A stretch of DNA of 64,000 bases from Datura wrightii. Lineage: Eukaryota; Streptophyta; Magnoliopsida; Solanales; Solanaceae. This document shows, one piece after another, positions 46,406 through 59,426 of this stretch. A model generated the notes under the pieces. The model was not told the origin of the DNA, did no database searches, and saw only the letters and a program-made list of their open reading frames with translations. Where the stretch lies: the NCBI GenBank assembly GCA_035772735.1, contig JASDFA010000020.1:12999501-13063500 (forward strand), written 5' to 3'. Positions within the stretch are counted from its first letter, which is position 1; each line of letters opens with the position of its first letter. A program made the translations under genes and the position numbers.

Positions 46406-48718
46406 TGACAGATGTCAGGGTACAATCAGATCTCTATAGCCCCGGAAGACCAAGAGAAGACCATCTTCACTTGCCCGTATGGAACATTTACTTTTAAGAG
46501 AATGCCCTTTGGGTTGTGCAATGCACCAACCACATTCCAGCATTGTATGATGTCGATATTCTTATATATGGTAGAGGATACCATCGAGTTATTTATGGAC
46601 GACTTCTCAATTATGGGCGAATCATTCGAATCCTGCCTCAAGCATTTGGGCAAAGTGTTGAACAGATGCGAATAAACAAATCTGGTCTTAAATTGGGAGA
46701 AATGTCAAATTATGGTCAAAGAAGGAATAGTGTTGGGTCACAAAATCTCTGGAAAGGGAAAGAGATGGACTAGGCAAAAATTGAAGTAATAGCTGGGCTG
46801 CCACCACCTATTTCCATTATTGGGGTCAAAAACTTTTTAGGGGTTCATCAAGGACTTTTCGAAGATTGCACAACCTCTATGCAAACTGCTTGAGAAGGAG
46901 GTGAAGTTTGTATTTGATGAGGCATGTCTGAAAGCCTTTGAATGCCTGAAAGAGAAACTCACCACCGGTCCTATTATTATAGCTCCAGATTGATCTCTTC
47001 CATTTGAGGTAATGTGTGATGCTAGTGAGGTGGCCCTCGGCGTTGTCCTGGGCTAACGTAGAGCGAAGATTTTTCACCCCATCTATTATGCCAATAAAAC
47101 ACTTAATACAGCTCAAAAGAACTACATCATCACTGAACAGGAGCTGCTAGCAGTGGTCTTTGCATTTGAAAAATTTCGGGCATACTTTCTTGGAACTAAG
47201 GTAATAGTCCATACAGACCATGCTGCCTTGAGGTATCTGATGTCTAAAAAGGATGTTAAACCTAGGTTGATCAGATAGGTACTGTTGCTCCAAGAATTTG
47301 AATTTGAGGTAAAAAGGAATAGAAAATCAGGTGGCCGATCACTTGTCCAGATTAGAATCTGTGGTTAGAGCAAAAGATGAGATTGATATCGATGATGCTT
47401 TCCCAGATGAACAAGTATTGGCTGCTTCTAAAGACTTGATCCCTTGGTTCGCTGACTATGCAAATTATTTAGTTAGCGATATGACTCCAGCAGATATGAC
47501 GCCCCAACAAAGGAAGAAGTTCTTGTTTGATGCTCGGAGATATTATTGGGATAAACTATGCTTATTCTGCATTTGTGCAGATGGGTTGATTCGGAGGTGT
47601 GTGCTAGAGCTAGAGATGTTGAGCATTTTGGAGGCTTGCCACTCATCCCCAGTTGGGGTTCATTATAGTGGTATATGAACTGCACACAAAATTCTACAGT
47701 GTGGATTTTATTGGCCCTTTATCCACCAAGATGCTTATGATTATGCCAAGTCATGTGATCAGAGCCAATGACAAGGTTGCAACATAAGCTATTATTGACC
47801 CCTATCCTGGAAGTAGAGTTATTCAACGTATGGGGTATTGACTTCATGGGCCCATTTGTTAACTCATATGCGATGCAATACATCTTGGTGGTTGTGGACT
47901 ATGTCTCTAAATAGGTGGAGGCTATTACACTTCCTAACAATAAAGGAAAAAGTGTTACAACATTTCTGCGAAAGCACATATTCACTAGGTTTGGTATCCC
48001 AGAACAATCATCAGTGATGGTGAATCACACTTTTGTAACCTTCTCTTTAGAACTCTTTTGAAAGAATACAATGTGAAGCATAAGGTGGAAATATCTTACC
48101 ATCCTCAATCAAGTGGGCAGGTAGAAGTGTCTAGCAAGGAGATAAAGACTATTCTGGCCAAAATGGTGAATACCAAGTGGATAGATTGGTCTAGAAAGCT
48201 CGATGATGTGTTGTGGGTATATAAAATAGCTTATAAGACCCCCATCGACTCATCTCCATATCAGCTAGTCTATGGCAAGTCATGTCATCTGCCAGTAGAG
48301 TTAGAGCATAAAGTGTAATGGGCTCTGAAAAAGCTGAACTTAGATTGGAATGAAGCAACCAAGTTAATACTAGACCATCTCAATCAGTTAGATGAGTTCC
48401 AGCTCAAGCTTATGAGAGTGTGGCCATTTATAAAGAAAGAATAAAGATCTATCATGATAGGAAGATTGCAAAGAGGGAGTTCAACACTAGTGATTTGGTC
48501 TTACTGTTTAATTCAAGGCTCCATCTGTATCCCCAAAAAATTGAAAATCTAGGTGGATGGGACCATATAGAGTGGTGAATCTGTCCCCATATGGTGTAGT
48601 GGAGCTTGAAAATACAGATGGTAAGAGGTTTAATGGGAATGGGCAAAGGATAAACCTATATCTGGGATATATCGAAGAGATAAGAGATATTGAGGCGGTG
48701 TACCTTGAGGACACCTGA
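46406..48718 (+). pseudogene. Athila-lineage pol remnant (RT, RNase H, integrase), 5'-truncated
   Basis: The text starts inside RT: SGYNQISIAPEDQEKTIFT, TFKRMPFGLCNAPTTFQHCM, and the box FMDDFSIMG (46406-46675). RT-RNase H follows (VMCDASEVALGVVLG ~47010-47055, PIYYANKTLNTAQKN, HTDHAALRYLMSKKD ~47215-47260, and VADHLSRLES, 47331). Integrase follows (DFMGPFVNSYAMQYILVV, IFTRFGIPEQ) to the C-terminal GPYRVVNLSPYG at ~48560-48595. Frameshifts and stops break it. The wording is that of Athila. There is no gag or 5' LTR on the left. The ATG at 46412 is internal. Confidence 0.85.
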
Positions 48719-48731
48719 GTGATCATGGAAG

Positions 48732-48775
48732 TTACGTCGTGCTGCGATGTCAAATTAGGCGCTGCATGGGAGGAA
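48732..48775 (+). other. Conserved Athila post-pol motif
   Basis: TTACGTCGTG, then CAAATTAGGCGCTGC.TGGGAGG, begins about 15 bp after the last pol stop. It matches the motif in the pol-less element (14575-14626, minus). Confidence 0.7.
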
Positions 48776-50312
48776 AATAGCCAAAGGTATGTCCCTTTCC
48801 CTTGGGCTTATATATTCTGTGCTTCAGGGATGAAGCATGTTTATAAAAAGGGGGTGTACTTGTATTTTTGAGATTTTTGATTTGTTTGAGGATCTTTCTT
48901 GTCGTGTTTCTTTTTCCTCGAGCATGCTATCTTGTAGAACCGACATGTTTAAGTTATTTTGTTTAATTAGAAGTAGCTTAAAATTACTTTGCAGCCAATA
49001 AATGCACTAGTGTGATGTTTTTGAAAAAATTGACCCTGTTGAAAATTTTAATGTTAGCTGTGTAGCTTAATTACAATTGCAAGACTTTTTTGGATCTTTA
49101 TATGGCATTTAAATTATGAGCACGAGTAGTTGTAGTTAGCCGTGCATGAACCGGATAGGTATATTCAATGCAAATCGGAACCATGAGTAAGTGAGGTTGT
49201 ATACCTAGTTCAATACTGCATTTAGGATCTAGAACTTACCTAGTTGGTCTTTGCATAGGCTTTAGAATAGTTGGTTAGGAGATGATCATAGGCTTTTAGT
49301 CATTGATGAGTTGCATTAGCCTAAAATACCCTACTAAAATGATGATGAATCCCTTGATCTCGGTTTTGAGCCTTAAATTAACCATTTTTCTTTGATTAAC
49401 CTTCAAATTTACCCATTTTTTTTACAATGAACCTATTTTAGCCTTGGTCCCTCCTTGAACATTGTGAACCTCAACCCAGGCAAAATACCTAAGTTGAGGG
49501 TGGCTATAATAGGGGTTCGTAGACTGTAGGGAGGTGAAAAAGGAAAAGAAAGAAAAAAGGGTTTTAAATGAGGTATGGTGTGACAAGAAAAGAAAAAAGA
49601 GCTGAAAAAGGAAAAGAAAGTATGAATGAAAGAAGAAATGAAAAAGTTGAAAATACACCACATTTATATATTGCTAAAAATAGAGAAAAGGGAGGAAAAA
49701 AATTGAAAAAGTGGAAAGTAGGGTAAAAAGGTGTAAAATGGAGCCACAAGTATATAGTGCCAAGGAGGATTTAGTCACTAAAATTTCATATTTATCATAC
49801 CCATCCCGAAGCCTACATTACAAGTCGAACAAAGTCCTATAGTGATCCTAGGTTAGTTGTCCGAAGATCCGAAATAGATAAAATGAGGGCAAGTCCATGG
49901 TATCCGGTGTACAATATTTGAAACTTCTTTGAGAGAGTGAGATTCCCATTTGTTCAGTCCCAAGTTTATTATATTATATATCTTTGAGTGTTGGGGACTT
50001 CTTTTGATGTAAGGGTACCTGGTTTGTGTTGCATTTTACCAATTATCTGTGTGAATAACATTGGTGATAGCTCGATTCTCTACTGATAGTTGGATGTCAT
50101 ATATTGATCCTTGTATGTCACTAATTGTGGTTACATGTGTTCATAGCTGACTTAATTTGAACAGAAAAAAGGGTCAATAACTGGTTATGGTTCATAGTGC
50201 AAATTTTGTTGTGTTGACTATAGGTATTCTAAGTTTATTTTCTAGTTAAGCATCATTTTTAGTTTTGAATTTCTTTGCCTAAGGAGATGCAAAAGTCTTA
50301 AGTTGAGGGTGT
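48776..50312 (+). mobile_element. 3' untranslated interior of the Athila element
   Basis: 1.5 kb without a protein. It holds purine-rich stretches (49540-49740, source of the Phe/Ser-rich shadow frames on the minus strand) and ends with a polypurine-like TTAAGTTGAGGGTG (50298-50311) before the LTR. Confidence 0.65.
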
Positions 50313-53300
50313 TGATGTGCTGTGAGTTTACAATACTTTTGATGCTTAAAACTAGAAAAATAGCATGGACTTAGATGTGTTTATACGAATATGAGGTGCT
50401 TTTACTTTGTTTTTAGGAAAAATAGATATTGGAGCTGAATTGTGCAAAAGATGGAGAAAATGCTAAAAAGAGGCTTAGTACGAATCTCAATACTAGTAGT
50501 ACCATCCTAGTATGAGCTGTATTGAGAATCTCATAAAGGTCCAGGAGCTAATTGTGAAGAAAAGTCAAGTTACGGCTCATGGTACGAGCTGTACCATGGC
50601 AGTCATGAGAAGTTCCAGAAGAAATTGCACAGGCCAAGTATCTTGGTACGGATGACACTCACGAGTTGTGAAACCTACCTAAGACCCCTACCAAGAAACC
50701 GTGGAAAAGACCAGAAGAATAGATGACTGGCAAAACTCAAGTTACAAGAAGGATATATGGATCGTGGAATCAAGGTGATGTTGCCCAAGTGCACGTGGTC
50801 GTCAAGTAATATAAGATTTTCAAGTCCAGATATCATACCCAAGGGACTTGTCAATTCAATCATTATAAGGTTATCACTTTAATTTCACTAATCTAAAAAA
50901 CAGTTAAAATGAAGATTGGTTTGGAAAATTAAACCACTAAAACTTCAAGTGTAAAATTAACTAAAACAAATGCAAGCTTGATTGTATTTCGATAATGATG
51001 AAAGACTAGGGCAATGGCAGTTGGTTGGTTTTAAGTTGAGTTTTTCAGATGTAATTAAGCTGGCATGATTCTTCCTATGATTACTAGTTGTAAGTTACTA
51101 TCCCATTTTTTGCCACTATCCCTAGCATCTAAGAAGTATTTCATGAACCCTAATGTCTATAGCAGAAGAACAATGAAACGACGATTATTCTTACTGGTAT
51201 TTCAACTAAATGAGGTTGAAGGGTATATCCCTATCCTCAATAACAACTTCTATCATATCACCAATGGGTTCAAAGGTCTTTGAATTCCCGTTCTATATTT
51301 ATCTTTAACCCTGTCGATCTCCTTTCCCAAGTTCAATCGAAAGCCATCGAATTACTTAAAAGGTGATCAATCTCATAAATAATAAATTAACACGAGTAAA
51401 TACAAACCATTAAAGAAGAATCAAAACCAACTTTAATCAGTCTTTCAAACAATCAACTATTCACCATGGCCACAACCCTAGAACATGAGTTTAGCCACTC
51501 ATAGACAAGCGAAAAAATAAATACTTATTCATCATCATATAAAAATACAAAATAAAGAAGAGAAAACCTAGTTGTAGAACTTTTTCTTCCTTTCAAACGA
51601 CTTACAAGCTTTCATAAATGAACTACAAAATGTAAAAGTGAGTAAAGACTACTCCAAGAAGTCCAAAACTGCTTAACAAACGACCTAAGCCACTATTTAT
51701 AGATGAACCTTCAAATGTCGCTTCTTCCCTTCAAGACTTGGATTTAAAATCAGCATCTTCTGCCCTGGAATGACCCAGGAGCTCCGCCCCATCTATCTCG
51801 CAGTAGACTTAGTCAAATTTCCAGCAATTTCAGCTCCAGATAGGTTTTGAAGCACTGCCCCCTTCATCTTGTCAAGGTGTTCGTCAATTTTTCTAACTCT
51901 GGAAACCTCTGGCGTGGGGCACCACCTCGCCAAATTTTTGAAGTGCAAATTCTCTGAAATTTGAGGGATGGAGCGGAGCGCTAGCCATAGCAGTAGAATG
52001 AAGTTCTTGTTCTCTGGAGTTTGGGACTTGGTGAGGGGCACCGACCATAGCACCAAACCATTCAGCTCCTCAAATCTTTATTTCTTGCATCACTTTGAGC
52101 CCATTTTGCTTAGTTTCCTGCTCAAATCAACTCAAATCGTTTGTTAGCACATAAAACACACACATACATGAATTTAAGCATAAGGATTATAAATTCAAAA
52201 CATGATCAAATATGAATAAAATCATGGAAAATGGGCATAAAAATATGCCCAACATCACAAGGTACGAGTCATACCATGCCATCTGTAAAAGTTAACAGAA
52301 GATGCCAACAATTGCAAGATCAAGCCATGGGAAGATTGTACGACTCGTAGGTAATTGGTATGAGTTGTACCATATCTCAACACTTAATCAGATTCAGCAG
52401 AAGCCAGCCAATGTATGAGTCAAGGTACATCATGTATAATGTTGTTACGGGTCGTAGGTGAAGGCGGTGTCAGTTTTAGTAGTTTTCCCTGTTTTCTTAG
52501 AAGAAGGTTTCAATTATTTGTATAAATACTTTTTAAGTTATTTTAGTAGGACGACACGAAAGAGACGAGAGAAACACAGAGAAGTAAGTAGATGCAATTA
52601 GGGACAAGTGTTGTGAATTTTAATTCAAGTCTTGGAGATTTCTTTCTTGAATTTCTTCTTTGTTCTTGGATTATTCAACATCAATTCTTGCAATATTTAA
52701 ATTAGGTTTTCTTTCATTCATTGTTGTAAGTATTTAATTATATGTTTATCCATGAATGCTAATAATAATCTTACAATCATGAGAGGCTAAAACCTTCACA
52801 ACTAGGGTTGTGGGAACTATGACAGATTAACAATTAAGATTATACGAAGTGATTTGAAATCAATGCTAAACACTTGTATTATATTCTCTTCATCTTTAAT
52901 GATTCTTAACAAAGCGAAACGTTAGGACTTGCCCGAATTCTTTACTTGTTTGAACCTAGAGAAGTAGAGATTAAGAAAAGATAATTACAACAAAGCCTTG
53001 ATCTTTGTGGTCCATTGTATAGCTTGAGCTGCGGTCGCAGGATAGCTAATTTGGAGTAAATTGATAACGGTTAAAATTGAAATCGCTCATGTGACCTAAC
53101 CTGGTGATTGAGTATAGTTATCTAATAGGGACGAACGAATCATTCAGATGAACCCTAGTTATCAGTTCTACAAGTAAGCATTGGAATAGATCACGAGTGT
53201 AAACCAGAAGTAATTATGAACCCATGGGGAACACTTACCCTAGTTAATTGTAGATCTTGATAAACAACAACTACCTTCAATCTTGTTTTACTACTGTTAT

Positions 53301-53464
53301 TAATAAACCCCTAATTTTAGAGATAACAAACCTAAAAGCTTAAATACCTGTATTAGTCTAACTCTTACCATATTTTATGTGGGTTCGACCCCAACCTTTG
53401 TTGGGTTCTTTATTGAAAACACCCGTTTCATACTTTGTCAGAAGTGTGAGTTTGAGCATTATCA
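50313..53464 (+). mobile_element. 3' LTR of the Athila element (~1.67 kb without insertion)
   Basis: It starts TGATGTGCT and ends AGCATTATCA, near-inverted termini. It is interrupted at 50776-52257 by a solo LTR. Inverted words such as GGTAC-gagct-GTACC (50581-50595) and GGTATGAGTTGTACC (52357-52371) precede the TATA-like TATAAATAC near 52520. No primer site follows its right end, as expected for a 3' LTR. Confidence 0.7.
50776..52257 (-). mobile_element. Solo LTR, family D (1482 bp)
   Basis: It runs TGATGTTGCCC...GCCCAACATCA on the + strand, with the perfect duplication CAAGG (50771-50775, 52258-52262). The minus orientation is set by a TATA-like CTATAAATAG at about 51693-51702, with GC-rich repeats upstream (51770-52050: three units with ctctgg and gcaccacc/gcaccgacc text). 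Architecture resembles the Athila-derived LTRs, but the sequence is different. Confidence 0.85.
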
Positions 53465-54345
53465 CCCTTGTGCATGTTTGATTTGTAATGATGATACTTG
53501 TGACTCATTTTTTTAATGAAAAATTAATTTTTATGAGTCTAATAATGATGTGTGGTGTTTGTATATTTTTATTGCTTCATAGTATAGATTTCTCTCGGAT
53601 TTTCTTAGTCATGGTTCTTTCTTGGGAGGCTTCATTTTATTGAATCTAGCAAACAAAAGTAGTTAAGTGTCGTAGTGACTGGGCCTAATGATAAATTGTT
53701 AGGAGGCTTTCTTAAGGTACCAACCTACATGTTGAGTTGTTTTTAGTTGAATAAAGTATTTTTTGACTTAGGTGATGGTGGCATATGAGAGTATAACATG
53801 CTTTTGTGATTCTTTGAAAATGTCACCCCTCAAAATTTTTACCACAACTATTATATATTTACATGTTTATGTCTATTTTTTTTATATCCAATTGTGCTGC
53901 TTGTAGCAATGATTCTCTAGTTGAGAGTAGAGTTGATTAGTTCATTTGATATCCATGTGCCATTGTGTAGTAAGAAAAATTATGTTTGTTCAATCATTGA
54001 GGTCACACTCTAAAACTTGCATGGCTACTCATGCTTTAACTTAGGATTGACTTTGAATTGTAGAGATGAACTTAGGTTTTCTTTGTGTTTCAAAAGCCCC
54101 ATTTTCCTAAATAAACTTACCAAGTGATGCATATATCCTAATTTCTTTATGAGATGATTTCAGCTTAATTTTTTCATCTCTCTCAATCTATGCGTCTAGT
54201 CAAACACTTTCACATAAATTAAAATAGAAAAAATAGTGTAGATTTAATTAAAGAGAGTTAATAACAAGAGTACTTGATTAATTGAAATAATCTTAAGTAT
54301 GTTGTGTTTCTATATTTTTTTTCCTAATTATACAATGTTGTTTAG
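53465..54345. other. Intergenic DNA, nothing recognised
   Basis: AT-rich DNA with no gene on either strand that I can support. Confidence 0.5.
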
Positions 54346-54391
54346 AAAAGAAGAAGAAGAAGAAGAAGAAGAAGAAGAAGGAGAAGAAGAA
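54346..54391 (+). repeat. (GAA)n microsatellite
   Basis: About 15 GAA units with one GGA interruption. Confidence 0.95.
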
Positions 54392-54539
54392 GAAATTCAA
54401 TATATTAATGCATAATAAAATTACATTTTTAAATTTATTTTTTTGTAACATGATTTGAACAATTCTAATGAATAATTAGTTAGTTTGATAGATAAATTAT
54501 TGATATAAGTTAACAGAATTGTAGTTGATTTTAAAGTCT

Positions 54540-54840
54540 TAAATGTTAGAACTTTTAATATAGTTCTAATAAGGAAAAACTTAAGAAACAAAATTTTAGT
54601 CTGTTTTAAAGTACTAAATATTAGCAGTTTTTACCTTTAGTAAATAAGTAAAGATTTAATAATCATAACTTTACTTAATTTAAAAGTCCTAAATATTTAA
54701 ATAATAATTAAATGACAATTATTGAAGAAAAATAGTAAATGTCAATTTTGTCTACTATAGAGTCTTTTAATGAAGGGAAAAATGTTCAATCAACATTCCT
54801 AAGGGCTTCATACTTTTAATATAGTATAGATAGATTATTT
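54540..54840. other. AT-rich, MITE-like intergenic DNA
   Basis: 'ttagaacttttaatatagttctaat' and 'cttttaatatagtatagat' are end-like words often seen in short Solanaceae elements. The limits are unclear. Confidence 0.3.
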
Positions 54841-54894
54841 AAATAAATAGCATATTTATTTTGACGAAAATTATTAATTTTCAATAATTTTGCT

Positions 54895-54897
<3 letters not shown>

Positions 54898-54972
<75 letters not shown>
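54898..54972. repeat. (AT)n microsatellite, ~37 units
   Basis: Uninterrupted TA dinucleotides. Assembly length may be inexact here. Confidence 0.97.
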
Positions 54973-54976
<4 letters not shown>

Positions 54977-55130
54977 TTTAATATATTAACGCACTTATGC
55001 TAAATTAGTATAACTAAAATAAGGACACTTTTAATTAACAGTAGCAGTGTTTAATTGTGCATATCACAAGTCGATAAGTCTACTTTACGTTTCGCTTATG
55101 TCTGAAAAGTCCACTTTGTATTTATATTAT

Positions 55131-55328
55131 TGTCACGATCCGAACATAGGCCCAGATCGAGACACGAGACAAGGAACCCCGAGAGGCTCCAAGTAGACCC
55201 ATGGCATAATCAGAGCATATCACTTAATATGTCACGACTCGAGTTTACACCCTAGCCATAACACAAGACAAGGAACCCCAAAAGGCTCCAAGTCGACCCA
55301 TGGCATAATTATAACATAACACTTAACA
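55131..55328 (+). repeat. 99-bp tandem duplication at the LTR edge
   Basis: TGTCACGATCCG at 55131 and TGTCACGACTCG at 55230 begin two 99-bp units. Each runs through 'gacaaggaacccc', 'ggctccaagt' and 'cccatggcataat'. Confidence 0.85.
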
Positions 55329-56028
55329 ATAGAAACAACTAACAAAAACATAACTGAGCGGAAGCTAACTGTAAGTAATCAAATTTAAAACTCAAAGACA
55401 TGCTCTAACAAAACTTGATACATAGACTGGATCTGAATACATATGTCTGAAAGCCTCTACTAAACTGATGAGTTGCTGGGACAGGTCCCCAGCTAACTCC
55501 TAGAGTCTGAAAACTGAAATATAACTGAAATAAGAAACATAGATCTCATCCTTGAGAGATGAGGACTCACCACAATCTGCAGAGATGGAAGAAAGAGCGT
55601 GTCTACCCGCGGATCTGAGTCTGGATACCTGAATCTATATCATGAAACGGCATAGCACCTAAAGTATGCGGTCAGTACTTGGAATGTATTGAGCATGCGG
55701 GAAACTTAAATAAAATAAACTAAACACACAAGTATATAATAAGGAAATAAATTGTTACATCGACATATGACTGAATTAGAATGCAACAACCCTGTCTAAG
55801 TTACATACTCATATCGACATGAACTTTTATTTGGAACTCATATTCTGAAGCATCATCAAACTCATGCATAAGGATCATGTACTAAACATATACTGAGAGC
55901 TGAAGTTGAAGCTAATATCATACTCAGTACTGGATATCTGCTGATAACTGAGACTGCATTATGCTACATCTATTTTAAACTGAAGTCTAAACTATACAAA
56001 ATTGAGCTAAACTAATAATATGAACTAA

Positions 56029-56225
56029 GAGAGTCATTCTATGCTATGAAGAATCCCAACTGAACTAGGGAAATATTCTCGGCTATGGAGAATCCAACTG
56101 ATCTAAGGGAAACATCCTCAGCTATAGAGAGTCCCTGGTTGACTAAGAAAAATATTCTCGGCTATGGAGAGTCCCTGACTGACTAAGGGAAACATTCTCG
56201 GCTATGGAGAGTCCCTAACTATACT
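56029..56225 (+). repeat. ~40-bp tandem array in LTR A
   Basis: About five units of the form 'ctaagggaaacattctcggctatggagagtccctgactga'-like text (core ATTCTCGGCTATGGAGAGTC). Confidence 0.85.
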
Positions 56226-57601
56226 AGAACATGAGGAGTACTGATCTAACATTATCCATATGGTCTAAGCTACTATAGCTAATCAGAAACATGAGCATCT
56301 ATCGATTTCATCATACTACATTAATTTAGAATAGATTAAGGCTACTTTCTGCTAACAACAAGCCCAACAGTCTGAAGGATCATTCTCATGCTTTATCATC
56401 ATAACTCATATCATCATGACACTAAATCATCATTTAATCCACACATTTTATATTCACAAACATCTATAGGTTCAGATCATACTTTACACACCTCCACAAC
56501 ATTCAAATTTTGAGTTCATAACATATGACGTATAACATAGAGTTATGTAGGATCCATAGGTCCAATTCATTTTTTAACATGTATACATTGATTCATATAT
56601 TCTAGATTTATGGAAAGCCCATATAATTAACTCATACCTTAAACATGTACAATTAGATTATGGTGGAAGCATACGATTATCTCATCCAATGACTCATCAT
56701 CACCTCCCCTCGACTCCACTGGTCCATCCTTCAATATCCTTCCAATGACCGACACGATAGATCATTGCTCCGTCCAACGTCTCATTGTCTCCGTCCATCG
56801 TTACTGACACAAAACCCTGAACTCCAACTAACGACTCTTCATGATGACCCGTTACAGCAGCTAATGAGTCATCACCTGACTCGTCCCCTCTAAGAAGTCT
56901 AAACTACAACTTACCACGATTGCATCTAACAGGTCTTTGTTTCATATAATGACTCGTACCTTCCTCTCGTGGAATCAAAACACTTAGAACCTTTTTCTTG
57001 AAACCCTTCCCATGACTGCATCTAATGGGTTGTTAAAGCGACCAACGACTCGTTGGATGAGTTGTTCTAAGGAAATTCCTGCTGAACTCTATCTAACTCT
57101 GGGGTCTGATCTTAGGAACTTCTGAGGTGTTACATAATAATAGAAACAACTAAAAAAACATAAATGAGTGGAAACTAACTGAAAGAGTCTAATTAAAAAC
57201 CAAAATAACAAATCTCATGAAACTCCGATACAAGCTGAATCTGTCTATACAAGTCTAAAAGCCTCTACTAAAAAGATGAGTTGCTGGGACAAGCCCCCAG
57301 CTAACTCCTAAAGTCTAAAAAACTGAAATATAAATAAAATAGAAAACATAGATCACGCCCTCGAGAGATGAGGACTCACCACAAGCAGTTGAGATAGGAA
57401 TGGAGCGTATCTAACCATGAGGCTGAGACTGAAACCTGAATCTATATCATGAAATGATATAGCACATAAAGTATAAGGTTAGTACTTGGAATATACTGAG
57501 TATGCGGAAAACATAAGTAATCTAAACATACAAATATACAAGAAGGAAGTAAACTTGATACATCGACATGCAACTGAACTGGAATACAACAACCCTGTTT
57601 G

Positions 57602-57680
57602 AGATACATACATATATACATACATACATATATATATATACATATATACATATATACATACATATATATATATATATATT
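57602..57680. repeat. (ATAC/AT)n microsatellite
   Basis: A run of ATACAT and AT units. The two minus-strand Tyr/Ile/Cys/Val-rich frames here are translations of it. Confidence 0.95.
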
Positions 57681-57894
57681 ACCATTAAGCTTTTATATGA
57701 AAATATTTAACGAAGTATAATCAAACTGATGCATAAGGGTCATGTACTTCACATATACTGGGAATTTAAAAGTGTAACCGATATCATACACTGTTCTGGC
57801 CATCTGCTAAAAATTGAGACTGAATTCTTTTAAATCTAATTTAAACTGAAATCTGAGTCTATATAGAGCTGAACTGAACTGATATCATGGACTA

Positions 57895-58220
57895 AGCTAA
57901 GGGAGACATTCTCTGCTGTGGAGTGTCCCAAACTGACTAAGGGAAACATTCTCGGCTATGGAGAGTTCCTGACTGACTAAGAAAAACATTCTCTACTAAT
58001 GAGAATTCCTGATTGAGCTAAGGGAGACCATTCTCTGTTAATGAGAGTTCCTGACTCTGCTAAGGGATACATTCTCTGCTAATGAGAATTCCTGACTGAG
58101 CTAAGGGTGACATTCTCTGCTAATGAGAATCCCTGACTGAATGAGCTAAGGGAGACATTCTCTGCTAATAAGAATCCCTGACTGACTGAGGGAAAACATT
58201 CTCGGCTATGGAGAGTCCCG
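57895..58220 (+). repeat. ~40-bp tandem array in LTR B
   Basis: About eight units homologous to 56029-56225. Some have changed to 'ctctgctaatgagaattcctgac'. Confidence 0.85.
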
Positions 58221-59426
58221 AAAAACTAGAATATGGAGGTCACTGGTCTGGCATCATTTGTTTAGTCTAAGTCACTTCAGCTAATCAGAGACATGAGCAT
58301 TCGACTGATTACATCATACTGAATATCATACCGAATATCATACTGAATCATTTAGAATTGATTGGCTACTTTCTGCTAACAATAAGCCCAAAGGTCTGAA
58401 GGATCATTCTCATGCTTTATCATCATAATTCATATCATCATAATTCCGAATCATTGATTAAATCATACATTCTACTTGCATTAAGCATTGATAGGATCAG
58501 ATCATACTTTAAACATGTCTACCACATTTGAATCTCGAATTCACATTATATAGCACATGACGTATATCTTAGATTCTTGTAAGATCCATAGATTCAAATC
58601 ATACTTTAATGTACACTGAGATCATGGTGAAAGCATATGAATATTTCATGGACCCCATTTCGAAATTTACTCTAATTCATGAAGAAGATTCGATAATCAT
58701 TTTATTAGCATAGGTTCATCTCATACCCAAAATATTTACATCGTAATTATAGTGAAAACATGCACATACTTCACATTGGTCAAAGCCCATCAGTTAGAAT
58801 CGTGTTCCAACACATACAATGTGACATATGTTCTAGATTTGCAGAACCCATGTGATCTACATATACTTTAAACAATGATATTACTTCATGACAAAAGCAT
58901 ATGATTAATCTATGAAATTCATTTTGAAATTCTGGACTGACTCGTGGTGAAAATCCCACATTCATGTTATCCACATATCACACACATATTTTAGGAAAGA
59001 TATAAGTAGCTTCATGAACATGCACTACTATTAATCATGAGAGTTCTTAGAATTTAGGGAAAATGTATAAGGTTTTGTGCATAAATTGGAACCCTAGCAC
59101 ATGCTTTTCTAGAATCATGGATTTAGGTTTTTAAAATAAAAATTTGGGGCACAAGAATGAAAGAATGTCCTTGTTGAAAGCCCACATACCTGCTTTGAAG
59201 AAATCCCCACTTGAACTTAACCCTTGAAGCCTTTGAAGAAATTCCAACTAAATCTTTAGGCTTGAGAAAGAAGAGGAAGAAGAATTTGAGGGAACATCTT
59301 GAGGGAATGAGAGATTAGGCTAGCAAAATCCTTAAAAACGTCCCCTACAATACTCAAAGTGGCATAGTTTAGGAGTTAGAAGTATAGGACTTTATAAAAA
59401 TATCCCTGGATAAACGCAGAAAAAAT

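Noticed and set aside
49422..49749. Phe/Ser-rich minus frames resembling membrane proteins
   Set aside because: They are the complement of a purine-rich untranslated stretch of the Athila element, open in all three frames.
57442..57685. Tyr/Ile/Cys-rich frames
   Set aside because: They are translations of an ATAC/AT microsatellite.
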